In this document: piece by piece, positions 15,233-21,347 of the stretch
Numbering within the stretch: position 1 is the stretch's first letter
Layout: every line of letters starts with the position of its first letter
NCBI GenBank assembly: GCA_030688705.1
Contig: JAUYJH010000159.1
Coordinates: 1-21,347, forward strand
Length of the DNA: 21,347 nt
Direction of reading: 5' to 3'
Origin: Deltaproteobacteria bacterium
GTDB lineage: Bacteria > UBA10199 > SPLOWO2-01-44-7
The notes under the pieces: model-generated
What the model was told of the DNA's origin: nothing
Database searches by the model: none
What the model saw: only the letters and a program-made list of their open reading frames with translations
Position numbers and translations under genes: made by a program

Positions 15233-18067
15233 TTACCTCTCCACCTCCACCACGCGGAATTCCACGCGGCGGTTTTTGGCTTTGTTGAATGCGGAATTGT
15301 TGGGAACCTGCGGATGCTTTTCGCCCCAACCTCTGGCTTGCAGGCGATTGGCAGAAATACCTTGGCGAATCAGATATTTTTTGACGGCCTCTGCCCTTTC
15401 TTGCGAGAGGCGCAGATTCAGTCGGTCAGAACCTTCGTTGTCGGTGTGGCCTTCGATCCGGACTTTTAAAATGGTCTGGTTTTGTTTCAACAAATCGGCA
15501 ACTGAATTCAAAATCGGATACGATTGTTGTCGAATCACCGCGCGATTTGTCTCAAAATGAACCGGCTGTAAAATGACAATTTCTTTTCCTTCCAATTTCG
15601 CCTGCGCCCCGACAGGGAGCGGTTTTCTGTTCTCCGTTTTCTGTTCTCCGTCTCTCCGTTCTCTGTTCTCCACTCTCTCCGGAACATAATTAATACCCAA
15701 AATAATCCGATAAGCCGGCGCCCCATAACCTTTTCCGATTCCAAAACCCATTCCGAGACTTCCCTCGATCCCCTGATCCCAACGTTTCTGCAAACCCCAA
15801 TCCCACTCGGCGGGAGAAGTAGCCACCCCCTGAAAATCGGTCTGGCCCCAGACGTTGGAGGCAAGATACCACTGATGCGCCCGGCTAAAAAGCCAGCGCC
15901 ATCCCAGCCCCCAAGTCATCGCGGGGCCTACTTGCAAAAGTGAAATGTTCGAGGCGCTGATATCGTCTTCTCCCCTTGCATAAACACCCAGGTTCACCCC
16001 TATTTGATGCGGCCCCAAATCGGTGTCGGCCACCGCCTTGACGCCGCCGGTCACCGTCCCCTCGCCGAAAAAATCGTTCGTGTTGCCGCTGGGAAGCTGA
16101 AGATAACCCAACACCGCCATTTTTTTAAAAATCTCCCATTTCGCGTTCAGGCGGATATCGCCGACACTCGACGTATTTCTCTCCTGGCTTGAATCGAGAT
16201 TTTCCACCTGGCTCACCAGACTGACCGGAAAATTGATGCCGACATCAAAATCATCAAAGAGTCCATAGGCCCCCCACATCTGCCAGACATAAAAATAATT
16301 GACGACATTATCGAGCGTCTGTCCGGTCTGTTGAAGGCCGAAATTCAGGGGGCTATGGACGATGTATTGGGAGAGTCCCAGTGAGTATTGGTTTTTTTTG
16401 AGAGTCTCCTCCGACTCCAGCGTGAAAAACCCGAGCCCATCCGAAGAATTGCGGTAGAGATCGGCGTTGAGCCCCCAGACTTTGGGGACAAAGCCGATTG
16501 AAAAAATCAGAAAGAGCCACCAAAAAAGCATGGAGAAACCGCCCCCTCCGCCCGCCACCGAACAGCCGGAGCCTTGCAAGCGGACCGGGCCCTGGCTGGT
16601 GTTGACATCACCGCCAAGCGTTGTCGATGAGGTGCCGGGCTCCGAGGAACCGGCCCCCGTCGGACCGGGAACCACCCGGTCACCGCTGGTCGTCAAAATA
16701 TTGGGGACCAGCGGATCGGTATTGAGATTCCCCTCCGAGTTGAAACAGGGGGGGACCACAAGAGAGCCATCGCAAAGGCCGTCGCCGTCGGTATCGACAT
16801 TTCGGGGATTTGTCCCCTTCGCTATTTCAGAACCGGTGCAGGTGAAAACGACCGCAATGCCGTCACACAAACCATCGCCATCGGTATCGAATTTTGTCGG
16901 GTCGGTTTCGTTGGCATCGAGTATCCCATTTTTATTGGCATCTTCTATGCCATCAGCAAGTCCGTCTCCGTCGCTGTCGGTTTCGCGAAAATCATAAATC
17001 CCGTCGCCGTCACTGTCACGCGGCAAGGTGCCGGAGCCCTTTTCCGCAGAATCGAGGATGCCGTCGCCGTCACTGTCGGTGTCGAGATAATCGGGCGTGC
17101 CGTCGCCATCGGTATCGGGCCAGACAATGCCGGCATCATTGGTATCGATGTCGCCGTCGCCGTCAGAGTCTTTGCCGCTGGCCGCCGCCTCCGATGCCGA
17201 CAAAAGACAATTGCCATTGGTATCGTATTGCGAAAGATTTTTTTCGATCAGGTCGCAAATGCCGTCGTTATCATTATCGGTATCCAAAAAATCGTTGATT
17301 TTATCGCCGTCGGTGTCTTGCAACGCCGAGGCTTTCATCAATTTGGCCTGGCTCATCGCCGTAGCCGAATTGGGAAAATAATCCTCGGCAATGCCGTCGT
17401 CATCCAGACTTCCGGTGCTCACGTAAAACCGGAACGAGGAATCAGGGTCGGCTAGATTGAGAGAGGCATAGCCCGGAACATTAGAAATGCCGGCGATGGA
17501 AAATTCGAGATGCGGTTTATTGGTCGATGGAAAAAAGGGGACGGTTACCGAAACACCGGCAATGGCGGCGCCATAAAATCGGGCAAGCGGCGCTAAAAAG
17601 GGATTGTTGTCGGGGCTTGCATTCCCACCCACCGCCTGAAACCCGGAAAGATCGGTTGCGTTATTCACCCCCGCCACCAAATCGGGTGTGTTGTCTTTAT
17701 CCAAATCGATGGCAAGAGTTGCATATTCGCCGCTCCCCAAATCGGCAAAGTCGTCTCCCAAAAGATCAATGAGCGTTGTCGATGCAGAAGAGGGTTCGCC
17801 ATCGCCATCGGCATCGCCGAAAATAACCGCTTGTCCGCTCGCATTATTATGAGTCTGAAGGCCTATGTATAATGTGTCATTCGCTGTATCGTAGGAATAA
17901 CAAACCGCCTTGATATCAAACCCGCTGATCTGTGTGGAAGGAAAATCACTCGGAAGGCCGACATCGGGAACACTGGTGTCGCTCATGCAAGCGCTTTCAG
18001 GAAAATCGTTCGCCACATTTCCGGAAAAAAGAATCGCCGCCAAAACCCCTAGAATCCCCAAAATCAT
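15233..18067 (-). CDS. TSP3-repeat / beta-barrel / OmpA-domain outer-membrane protein (apparent fusion)
   Basis: A 944-residue surface protein. After a hydrophobic N-terminus (MILGILGVLAAILFSGNVA), residues ~251-430 hold thrombospondin-3-like calcium repeats (DTDGDK, DSDGDGDID, DTDGDGLCDG). Residues 501-511 read GCSVAGGGGGF, followed by a hydrophobic stretch from Met513 (MLFWWLFLIFSIGFVP) that looks both like a C-terminal sorting tag and like a new signal peptide. Next comes a barrel-like domain (~530-795, beginning LNADLYRNSSDGLGFFTLES), a linker encoded by a GGAGAACAG-type repeat (~797-816), and an OmpA peptidoglycan-binding domain ending NKAKNRRVEFRVVEV. The frame extends to 18178. The start at 18067 is preferred because the extension crosses a copied 3' end of the helicase gene. 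The signal lacks N-terminal charge, so the start is uncertain. Confidence 0.85.
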   Translation of the reverse strand: MILGILGVLAAILFSGNVANDFPESACMSDTSVPDVGLPSDFPSTQISGFDIKAVCYSYDTANDTLYIGLQTHNNASGQAVIFGDADGDGEPSSASTTLIDLLGDDFADLGSGEYATLAIDLDKDNTPDLVAGVNNATDLSGFQAVGGNASPDNNPFLAPLARFYGAAIAGVSVTVPFFPSTNKPHLEFSIAGISNVPGYASLNLADPDSSFRFYVSTGSLDDDGIAEDYFPNSATAMSQAKLMKASALQDTDGDKINDFLDTDNDNDGICDLIEKNLSQYDTNGNCLLSASEAAASGKDSDGDGDIDTNDAGIVWPDTDGDGTPDYLDTDSDGDGILDSAEKGSGTLPRDSDGDGIYDFRETDSDGDGLADGIEDANKNGILDANETDPTKFDTDGDGLCDGIAVVFTCTGSEIAKGTNPRNVDTDGDGLCDGSLVVPPCFNSEGNLNTDPLVPNILTTSGDRVVPGPTGAGSSEPGTSSTTLGGDVNTSQGPVRLQGSGCSVAGGGGGFSMLFWWLFLIFSIGFVPKVWGLNADLYRNSSDGLGFFTLESEETLKKNQYSLGLSQYIVHSPLNFGLQQTGQTLDNVVNYFYVWQMWGAYGLFDDFDVGINFPVSLVSQVENLDSSQERNTSSVGDIRLNAKWEIFKKMAVLGYLQLPSGNTNDFFGEGTVTGGVKAVADTDLGPHQIGVNLGVYARGEDDISASNISLLQVGPAMTWGLGWRWLFSRAHQWYLASNVWGQTDFQGVATSPAEWDWGLQKRWDQGIEGSLGMGFGIGKGYGAPAYRIILGINYVPERVENRERRDGEQKTENRKPLPVGAQAKLEGKEIVILQPVHFETNRAVIRQQSYPILNSVADLLKQNQTILKVRIEGHTDNEGSDRLNLRLSQERAEAVKKYLIRQGISANRLQARGWGEKHPQVPNNSAFNKAKNRRVEFRVVEVER
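15621..15681. repeat. GGAGAACAG-type tandem repeat inside the OmpA gene
   Basis: On the plus strand, TTTTCTGTTCTCCG is repeated with small variations (CTCTCCGTTCTCTGTTCTCC) about four times. On the coding strand it reads GAGAACGGAGAACAG-like units and encodes the charged linker VENRERRDGEQKTENRK between the barrel and the OmpA domain. Confidence 0.8.
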
Positions 18068-18085
18068 GCGGCGGATAATACCCGC

Positions 18086-18114
18086 TTTTACAACAACTTC
18101 AATTCCAGAATCCG
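18086..18114. repeat. 29-nt direct repeat, left copy (copy of the helicase 3' end)
   Basis: Identical to 19347-19375 at 28 of 29 positions; the one difference is A at 18093 against G at 19354. Read on the minus strand it still encodes RILELKLL and a stop, the last codons of the Pif1/WYL helicase, although here no helicase gene precedes it. It lies 19 nt upstream of the preferred OmpA start. Confidence 0.9.
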
Positions 18115-18118
18115 ACGG

Positions 18119-18155
18119 TTGACAACACTCCATAATATGTGCAAAATCATGGAGT
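18119..18155 (+). promoter_or_regulatory. Candidate promoter and inverted repeat before the DUF4143 ATPase gene
   Basis: TTGACA (18119-18124) and CAAAAT (18142-18147) are 17 nt apart. A 7-bp inverted repeat, ACTCCAT (18127-18133) and ATGGAGT (18149-18155), brackets the -10 region and ends at the start codon. This could be an operator or a leader hairpin that hides the start; the transcript would have almost no leader. Confidence 0.4.
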
Positions 18156-19325
18156 ATGTTCCATAGAATAGTTAACACATCAAAATCACACAGTTTTTTT
18201 CTGTTTGGAGCTCGGGGAACAGGGAAGTCGACCTATATCACCAGCCACTATTCCGGAGAAGAAACACTCTTTGTCGATCTTTTAAAACCCGGTGAAGAGA
18301 CAACTCTCTTGAAAAACCCCAACCATCTTGTGGAACGGATCCGTGCTCAAGGTCCCAAACTACAACGTGTCATCATTGATGAGGTGCAAAAATTGCCGAA
18401 GCTTTTGGATTTGGTGCACCAGCAGATCGAAGCTTCAAAACGCGAAGGGCATCCACTGCAATTTATTCTTACCGGCTCCAGTGCGCGTAAACTGCGCCGC
18501 GGCGCCGCGAATCTTTTGGCAGGAAGAGCTTTCATCTATCACCTCTATCCATTAACCGTGCGGGAGCTCGGTACGCATTTTAATCTCACGCAAGTTTTAC
18601 AATATGGATCGCTTCCGGAAATTTATTCCCATGTTCAGGCGAGCGATAAGCGCATGTATCTGGAGGCCTACGCGCAAACGTATTTGAAAGAAGAAATTTG
18701 GAATGAACAAATTGTGCGCAAACTTGAGCCGTTCGCGCACTTCCTCGAAGTGGCGGCGCAATGCAACGGAAAGATTCTCAATTTTTCAAAAATGGGGCGG
18801 GACATTGGAGTCGATACCAAAACAGTGCAGTCCTACTATCAGATTCTCGAGGATACACTCGTCGGTTTTATCCTTCCGGCATATCATCGGTCCGTTCGAA
18901 AGCGCCAGACAACCGCCCCCAAATTCTATTTCTTTGACACGGGGGTCAAACGGGCGCTCGATGGAACGCTCACCGTTGCGCTTCTTCCTCAAACGTATGC
19001 CTTCGGCGATGCCTTTGAGCATTTCCTTCTTTTAGAAATTCGGCGAATCAGCTCTTACCAACAGAACGATTATCGCTTTTCCTATTTTCGGACGCATGAC
19101 GATGCTGAAATCGATTTGGTTATTGAACGTCCGGGGAAATCACCGCTGTTGATAGAGGTTAAATCATCTGAACTTGTTGATTCGGAAGATATCAAGCCGC
19201 TTGAAAAGATTGCAAAAGACTTTGGTCGATGTGAATGCCTCTGTTTGAGCCGCGATAAAGTGCGAAGGAAAGTGGGCAATACCCTGATTCTTCCGTGGCA
19301 GGAGGGGTTGTCTCATATTTTTTAA
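18156..19325 (+). CDS. AAA-type ATPase with DUF4143 domain
   Basis: A 389-residue ATP-binding protein of the AAA_14/DUF4143 class. The Walker A motif is GARGTGKST (from residue 18), Walker B is RVIIDEVQKL, and the sensor is FILTGSSARKL. A winged-helix-like middle (FSKMGRDIGVDTKTVQSYYQILEDT) is typical of the class. The C-terminus has a PD-(D/E)xK nuclease-like signature, DAEIDLVIE ... LLIEVKSS. Such ATPases are abundant in mobile and accessory regions; their cellular job is mostly unknown. The start at 18156 gives the usual short lead before Walker A, though GGAG sits too close (1 nt) to be an ideal ribosome site. It is convergent with the helicase (23 nt apart) and framed by direct repeats copied from the helicase 3' end. 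Confidence 0.88.
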   Translation: MFHRIVNTSKSHSFFLFGARGTGKSTYITSHYSGEETLFVDLLKPGEETTLLKNPNHLVERIRAQGPKLQRVIIDEVQKLPKLLDLVHQQIEASKREGHPLQFILTGSSARKLRRGAANLLAGRAFIYHLYPLTVRELGTHFNLTQVLQYGSLPEIYSHVQASDKRMYLEAYAQTYLKEEIWNEQIVRKLEPFAHFLEVAAQCNGKILNFSKMGRDIGVDTKTVQSYYQILEDTLVGFILPAYHRSVRKRQTTAPKFYFFDTGVKRALDGTLTVALLPQTYAFGDAFEHFLLLEIRRISSYQQNDYRFSYFRTHDDAEIDLVIERPGKSPLLIEVKSSELVDSEDIKPLEKIAKDFGRCECLCLSRDKVRRKVGNTLILPWQEGLSHIF

Positions 19326-19346
19326 TAGGGGCAAGGAGAAACGTGG

Positions 19347-19375
19347 TTTTACAGCAACTTCAATTCCAGAATCCG
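19347..19375. repeat. 29-nt direct repeat, right copy (3' end of the helicase gene)
   Basis: This copy includes the last codons (RILELKLL) and the TAA stop (19351-19349, minus strand) of the intact helicase gene. The distance to the left copy is 1,261 bp, and only the DUF4143 ATPase gene lies between. Confidence 0.9.
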
Positions 19376-20908
19376 GTCGACGCGAAAATGGCGTTCTTCC
19401 TGTCTTGTTTCACAAAAAGCCCGAAACCCCAAAAAAGTTTTGCCGCTGTATTCCATATCCCCCATTTCAATGGGGCGCAGTTTGCGTTGTGACTTTTCAT
19501 CGTTGGCCTTGAGATAGACGACATCCATCACCCGCGCATCATCGATCGCCTCCTGAATCAGCGCCATTTTTTCTTTGAGCGGAACTTTTTTCTCCGAAAC
19601 CCCGTAAGCCTCCCCGGTGAGAAAGCGGACAATCCGGTAATCGACACGCACCTGTTGTTTGGTGAGCGGCTTTCGCAACACCAACCCCTCAAGACTCGTG
19701 CATCGGCTCAACGCCACATACATCTGGCCAGTGGCAAAAGTCCCTCGCCCGACATCGACCACCACACGATCAAATGTTTTCCCCTGACTTTTGTGGATGG
19801 TCACCGCCCACGCCAACTTCAGCGGAATCTGTGTGAAGCTTCCGGTCGTCTCGCTGGTGAGCTGTTTTTTCTTTTTATCGTAGCCATAGAGAAAGAGGTT
19901 CCAAGTGTTGGGCTCGACGATTTCTTCCCTTCCCCCTTCGAGCCGCACCATCACACTATCCTTCTGAAGGGAAACGACCGTCGCCATGGTGCCGTTGATC
20001 CACCGGCCCATAGGGTCGTTGTTGAGCAACATCACCTGCGCTTTGGGTTTGAGCTCGAGACGTGTTTCGGTGGGGAGCGATTCATTGCCAAAATCGCCAA
20101 CGGTTTCTCCGGTGTAAAAACGCGATTTCCCTTTAAGCGCCTTGAGTTTCAAGGCGTTGATGTTGCGAGCGGGGTCGTTCATCGCCGTGAGGATGATAGA
20201 GAGTTCTTCGCCCGGATCAAAATTGGGGAGATGCCGGTGATTAAAGGCCTTTAGGTCCTTTTCCACGAGCGAGTTGTTGCGCACGGCATTGAGCAGGCGA
20301 ACAAATCCAGCGTCTTTTTGGCGGTAGACTTTTTCAAGTTCGATCCGTTCAAAAGGGGTCTGGCGAAAAACATGAGAGTCAAAAAAATAAAAACCGGGAT
20401 AGAGCTCTTCAAAAATATGTTTTTCGGCCGAGCGGACCACCGGAGGGAGTTGATAGAGATCGCCGATGAAAATCATTTTAACGCCGCCGAAAGACTCCCC
20501 CTCTTTGCCGCGAACATGTTGCAAAAAAAGATCGGCGCAATCGAGCAGATCGGCGCGGATCATCGAAATTTCATCCACGATGATCGTGTCGATTTTTTTG
20601 TAAATATCGGAACCATTCCACCCTGCCATCCGCTTGGCCCCTTTGATGGCCGTTTCGGGGGTAACATCGGGCCGAAAACGAAAAAAGGAATGAAGCGTCT
20701 GCCCCTGCACATTCACCGCCGCCACACCGGTTGGGGCCAACACCACCGCCCTACGCTGGGTATGTTCGCGAAAATATTTAAGAAGCGTCGACTTACCGGT
20801 CCCCGCCCGCCCGGTGATGAGACAATGGGCAACAGGATCTTCCATCCGCTCCAGCGCGCGCAAAAATTCCGGGTTGAGTTCGATGTTTTTGGACATAGCT
20901 ATTTTCAT
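19349..20908 (-). CDS. Pif1-like DNA helicase with C-terminal WYL domain
   Basis: Superfamily 1B helicase, 519 residues. Walker A GRAGTGKST (residues 33-41), APTGVAAVNVQGQTLHSFF (motif Ia), IIVDEISM (Walker B), FIGDLYQLPPV (motif III), KLAWAVTIHKSQGKTFDRV (motif V) and YVALSRCTSLEGLVL (motif VI) give a complete, likely active 5'-3' helicase of the Pif1/RecD2 group. The last ~70 residues form a WYL domain (YLKANDEKSQRKLRPIEM, then FRAFCETRQEERHFRVDRILEL), a ligand- or nucleic-acid-sensing module best known in defence and stress regulators. That fusion suggests a regulated helicase (inference). A second ATG lies at 20896, and no ribosome site is clear for either. It lies 6 nt after the ORF6N remnant, so the two were probably one operon. 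Confidence 0.9.
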   Translation of the reverse strand: MKIAMSKNIELNPEFLRALERMEDPVAHCLITGRAGTGKSTLLKYFREHTQRRAVVLAPTGVAAVNVQGQTLHSFFRFRPDVTPETAIKGAKRMAGWNGSDIYKKIDTIIVDEISMIRADLLDCADLFLQHVRGKEGESFGGVKMIFIGDLYQLPPVVRSAEKHIFEELYPGFYFFDSHVFRQTPFERIELEKVYRQKDAGFVRLLNAVRNNSLVEKDLKAFNHRHLPNFDPGEELSIILTAMNDPARNINALKLKALKGKSRFYTGETVGDFGNESLPTETRLELKPKAQVMLLNNDPMGRWINGTMATVVSLQKDSVMVRLEGGREEIVEPNTWNLFLYGYDKKKKQLTSETTGSFTQIPLKLAWAVTIHKSQGKTFDRVVVDVGRGTFATGQMYVALSRCTSLEGLVLRKPLTKQQVRVDYRIVRFLTGEAYGVSEKKVPLKEKMALIQEAIDDARVMDVVYLKANDEKSQRKLRPIEMGDMEYSGKTFLGFRAFCETRQEERHFRVDRILELKLL

Positions 20909-20914
20909 AACACA

Positions 20915-21289
20915 TCAAAACCCGATTCGTCGCTTTATTTTTGGTTGCGGCGGCGCCATTAGTTCGCGGATGGCGTCAAACACGAGTTTGAATTGATGAT
21001 CGTATCTTTTTTCGAGTTGAGCCAATTTTTGAGCAAGGTCTTTGTGGCTGGTTAGCAACTCGCGTAGTTGGATGAAAACCTTGACCACTTGAATGCTCAC
21101 TTGAATTGCCTTGGCACTTTTTAAAACATTGGCCACCATAAGAGCCCCATGTTCGGCAAAAGCATACGGTAACGATGTGGAATGCTTTAGGTTTTTGAAC
21201 CGGTCACAATTTGGGGATGGATAAGGAAATTCTGTTGATGCTGGACGTGTAAATCTTCGTTTTCTATACAGGACTGGGCATTTTTCGGA
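20915..21289 (-). pseudogene. Remnant of an ORF6N-domain (phage-type) gene, N-terminal part lost
   Basis: The minus-strand frame from just inside 21289 to the stop at 20915 reads the C-terminal part of ORF6N-domain proteins: NCDRFKNLKHSTSLPYAFAEHG, then ALMVANVLKSAKAIQVSI, VKVFIQLRELLTSHKDLAQKL and YDHQFKLVFDAIRELM. An in-frame TAG at 21292-21290 cuts off the DNA-binding ORF6N half that should come first. The only ATG in the open part is at 21139, in the middle of a conserved segment; it would give a 74-residue fragment. The break coincides with the edge of a perfect hairpin (21292-21324). ORF6N proteins are phage-associated DNA-binding proteins. The remaining DNA to the window edge is too short to show the missing half. 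Confidence 0.6.
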
Positions 21290-21291
21290 CT

Positions 21292-21324
21292 ACTTCGCAT
21301 GTATGAATACAAAACATGCGAAGT
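21292..21324. repeat. Perfect 11-bp inverted repeat at the break of the ORF6N gene
   Basis: ACTTCGCATGT (21292-21302) and ACATGCGAAGT (21314-21324) are exact reverse complements around an 11-nt spacer. There is no T-tract, so an intrinsic terminator is unlikely. The outer base of the left arm is part of the TAG that ends the ORF6N frame. Confidence 0.8.
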
Positions 21325-21347
21325 CCCCCTGTTGCCGCACCTTAATT

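Noticed and set aside
15114..15560. 148-residue plus-strand frame reading through the REP composite
   Set aside because: It starts inside repeat DNA and runs antisense to the OmpA domain; the peptide is repeat translation followed by shadow.
16750..17330. Regularly repeated GCCGTCGCCGTCGGTATC-like DNA suggesting a CRISPR or tandem array
   Set aside because: It is the coding DNA of TSP3 calcium repeats (DTDGDGD); unit spacing varies and there are no unique spacers between constant repeats.
18068..18178. N-terminal extension of the OmpA-type gene to 18178 or 18133
   Set aside because: It crosses the copied 3' end of the helicase gene and the ATPase start, and has no ribosome site; the ATG at 18067 sits at the hydrophobic signal. 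Not excluded, since that signal lacks positive charge.

Overview
The window comes from a Gram-negative bacterium with an outer membrane. It carries a type II secretion secretin, a large OmpA-type outer-membrane protein and two lipoproteins, one of them LpoB-like. The mix of families, together with several classes of short dispersed palindromic repeat, fits an uncultured deltaproteobacteria-like lineage. That placement is inference; no marker gene settles it.

Left part (1-5305, minus strand). A membrane sensor histidine kinase is followed, with overlapping start and stop codons, by gspC and then gspD, which runs off the left edge. This looks like the head of a type II secretion operon with a kinase as its first gene. 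Across a repeat-filled gap, rpoZ (5458-5691) is divergent.

Middle part (5728-9140, minus strand). This holds tRNA-Leu(CAA), two tandem small DUF606/YdcZ-type membrane proteins, a stand-alone phosphopantothenate-cysteine ligase (CoaB) and a POT-family peptide transporter. Divergent from the transporter is a membrane pyrophosphatase (9246-11684) of what looks like the divergent, K+-independent H+-pumping class. A strong intrinsic terminator follows it and directly abuts tRNA-Thr(CGU). Only 16 nt then separate the tRNA from an lpoB-like lipoprotein gene, which overlaps a COG3014-like lipoprotein gene.

Right part (13638-21347, accessory). This holds a complete AbiE-type (type IV) toxin-antitoxin pair with an upstream palindrome, a 944-residue TSP3-repeat/beta-barrel/OmpA protein that looks like two proteins fused in frame, and a DUF4143-type AAA ATPase. 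Next come a Pif1-like helicase with a C-terminal WYL domain and a remnant of an ORF6N-domain gene next to a perfect hairpin. The ATPase gene lies between two 29-nt direct repeats (28/29 identical) that duplicate the 3' end of the helicase gene. This is the pattern left when an element integrates at a gene's 3' end.

The most unusual theme is repeats. At least five short repeat families occur here: GGACCATGG-type, REP-like CCGGCGAAAGCCGG, AATTCGAAATCC-type, GGAGAACAG-type and the TGCCTGCCGGCAGGCA palindrome. Several are read in frame inside protein-coding genes: the gspD signal peptide, a lipoprotein n-region, both ends of coaB and an OmpA linker. One forms the intrinsic terminator before tRNA-Thr, and the TGCCTGCCGGCAGGCA palindrome is nested inside other repeats in all three copies seen.
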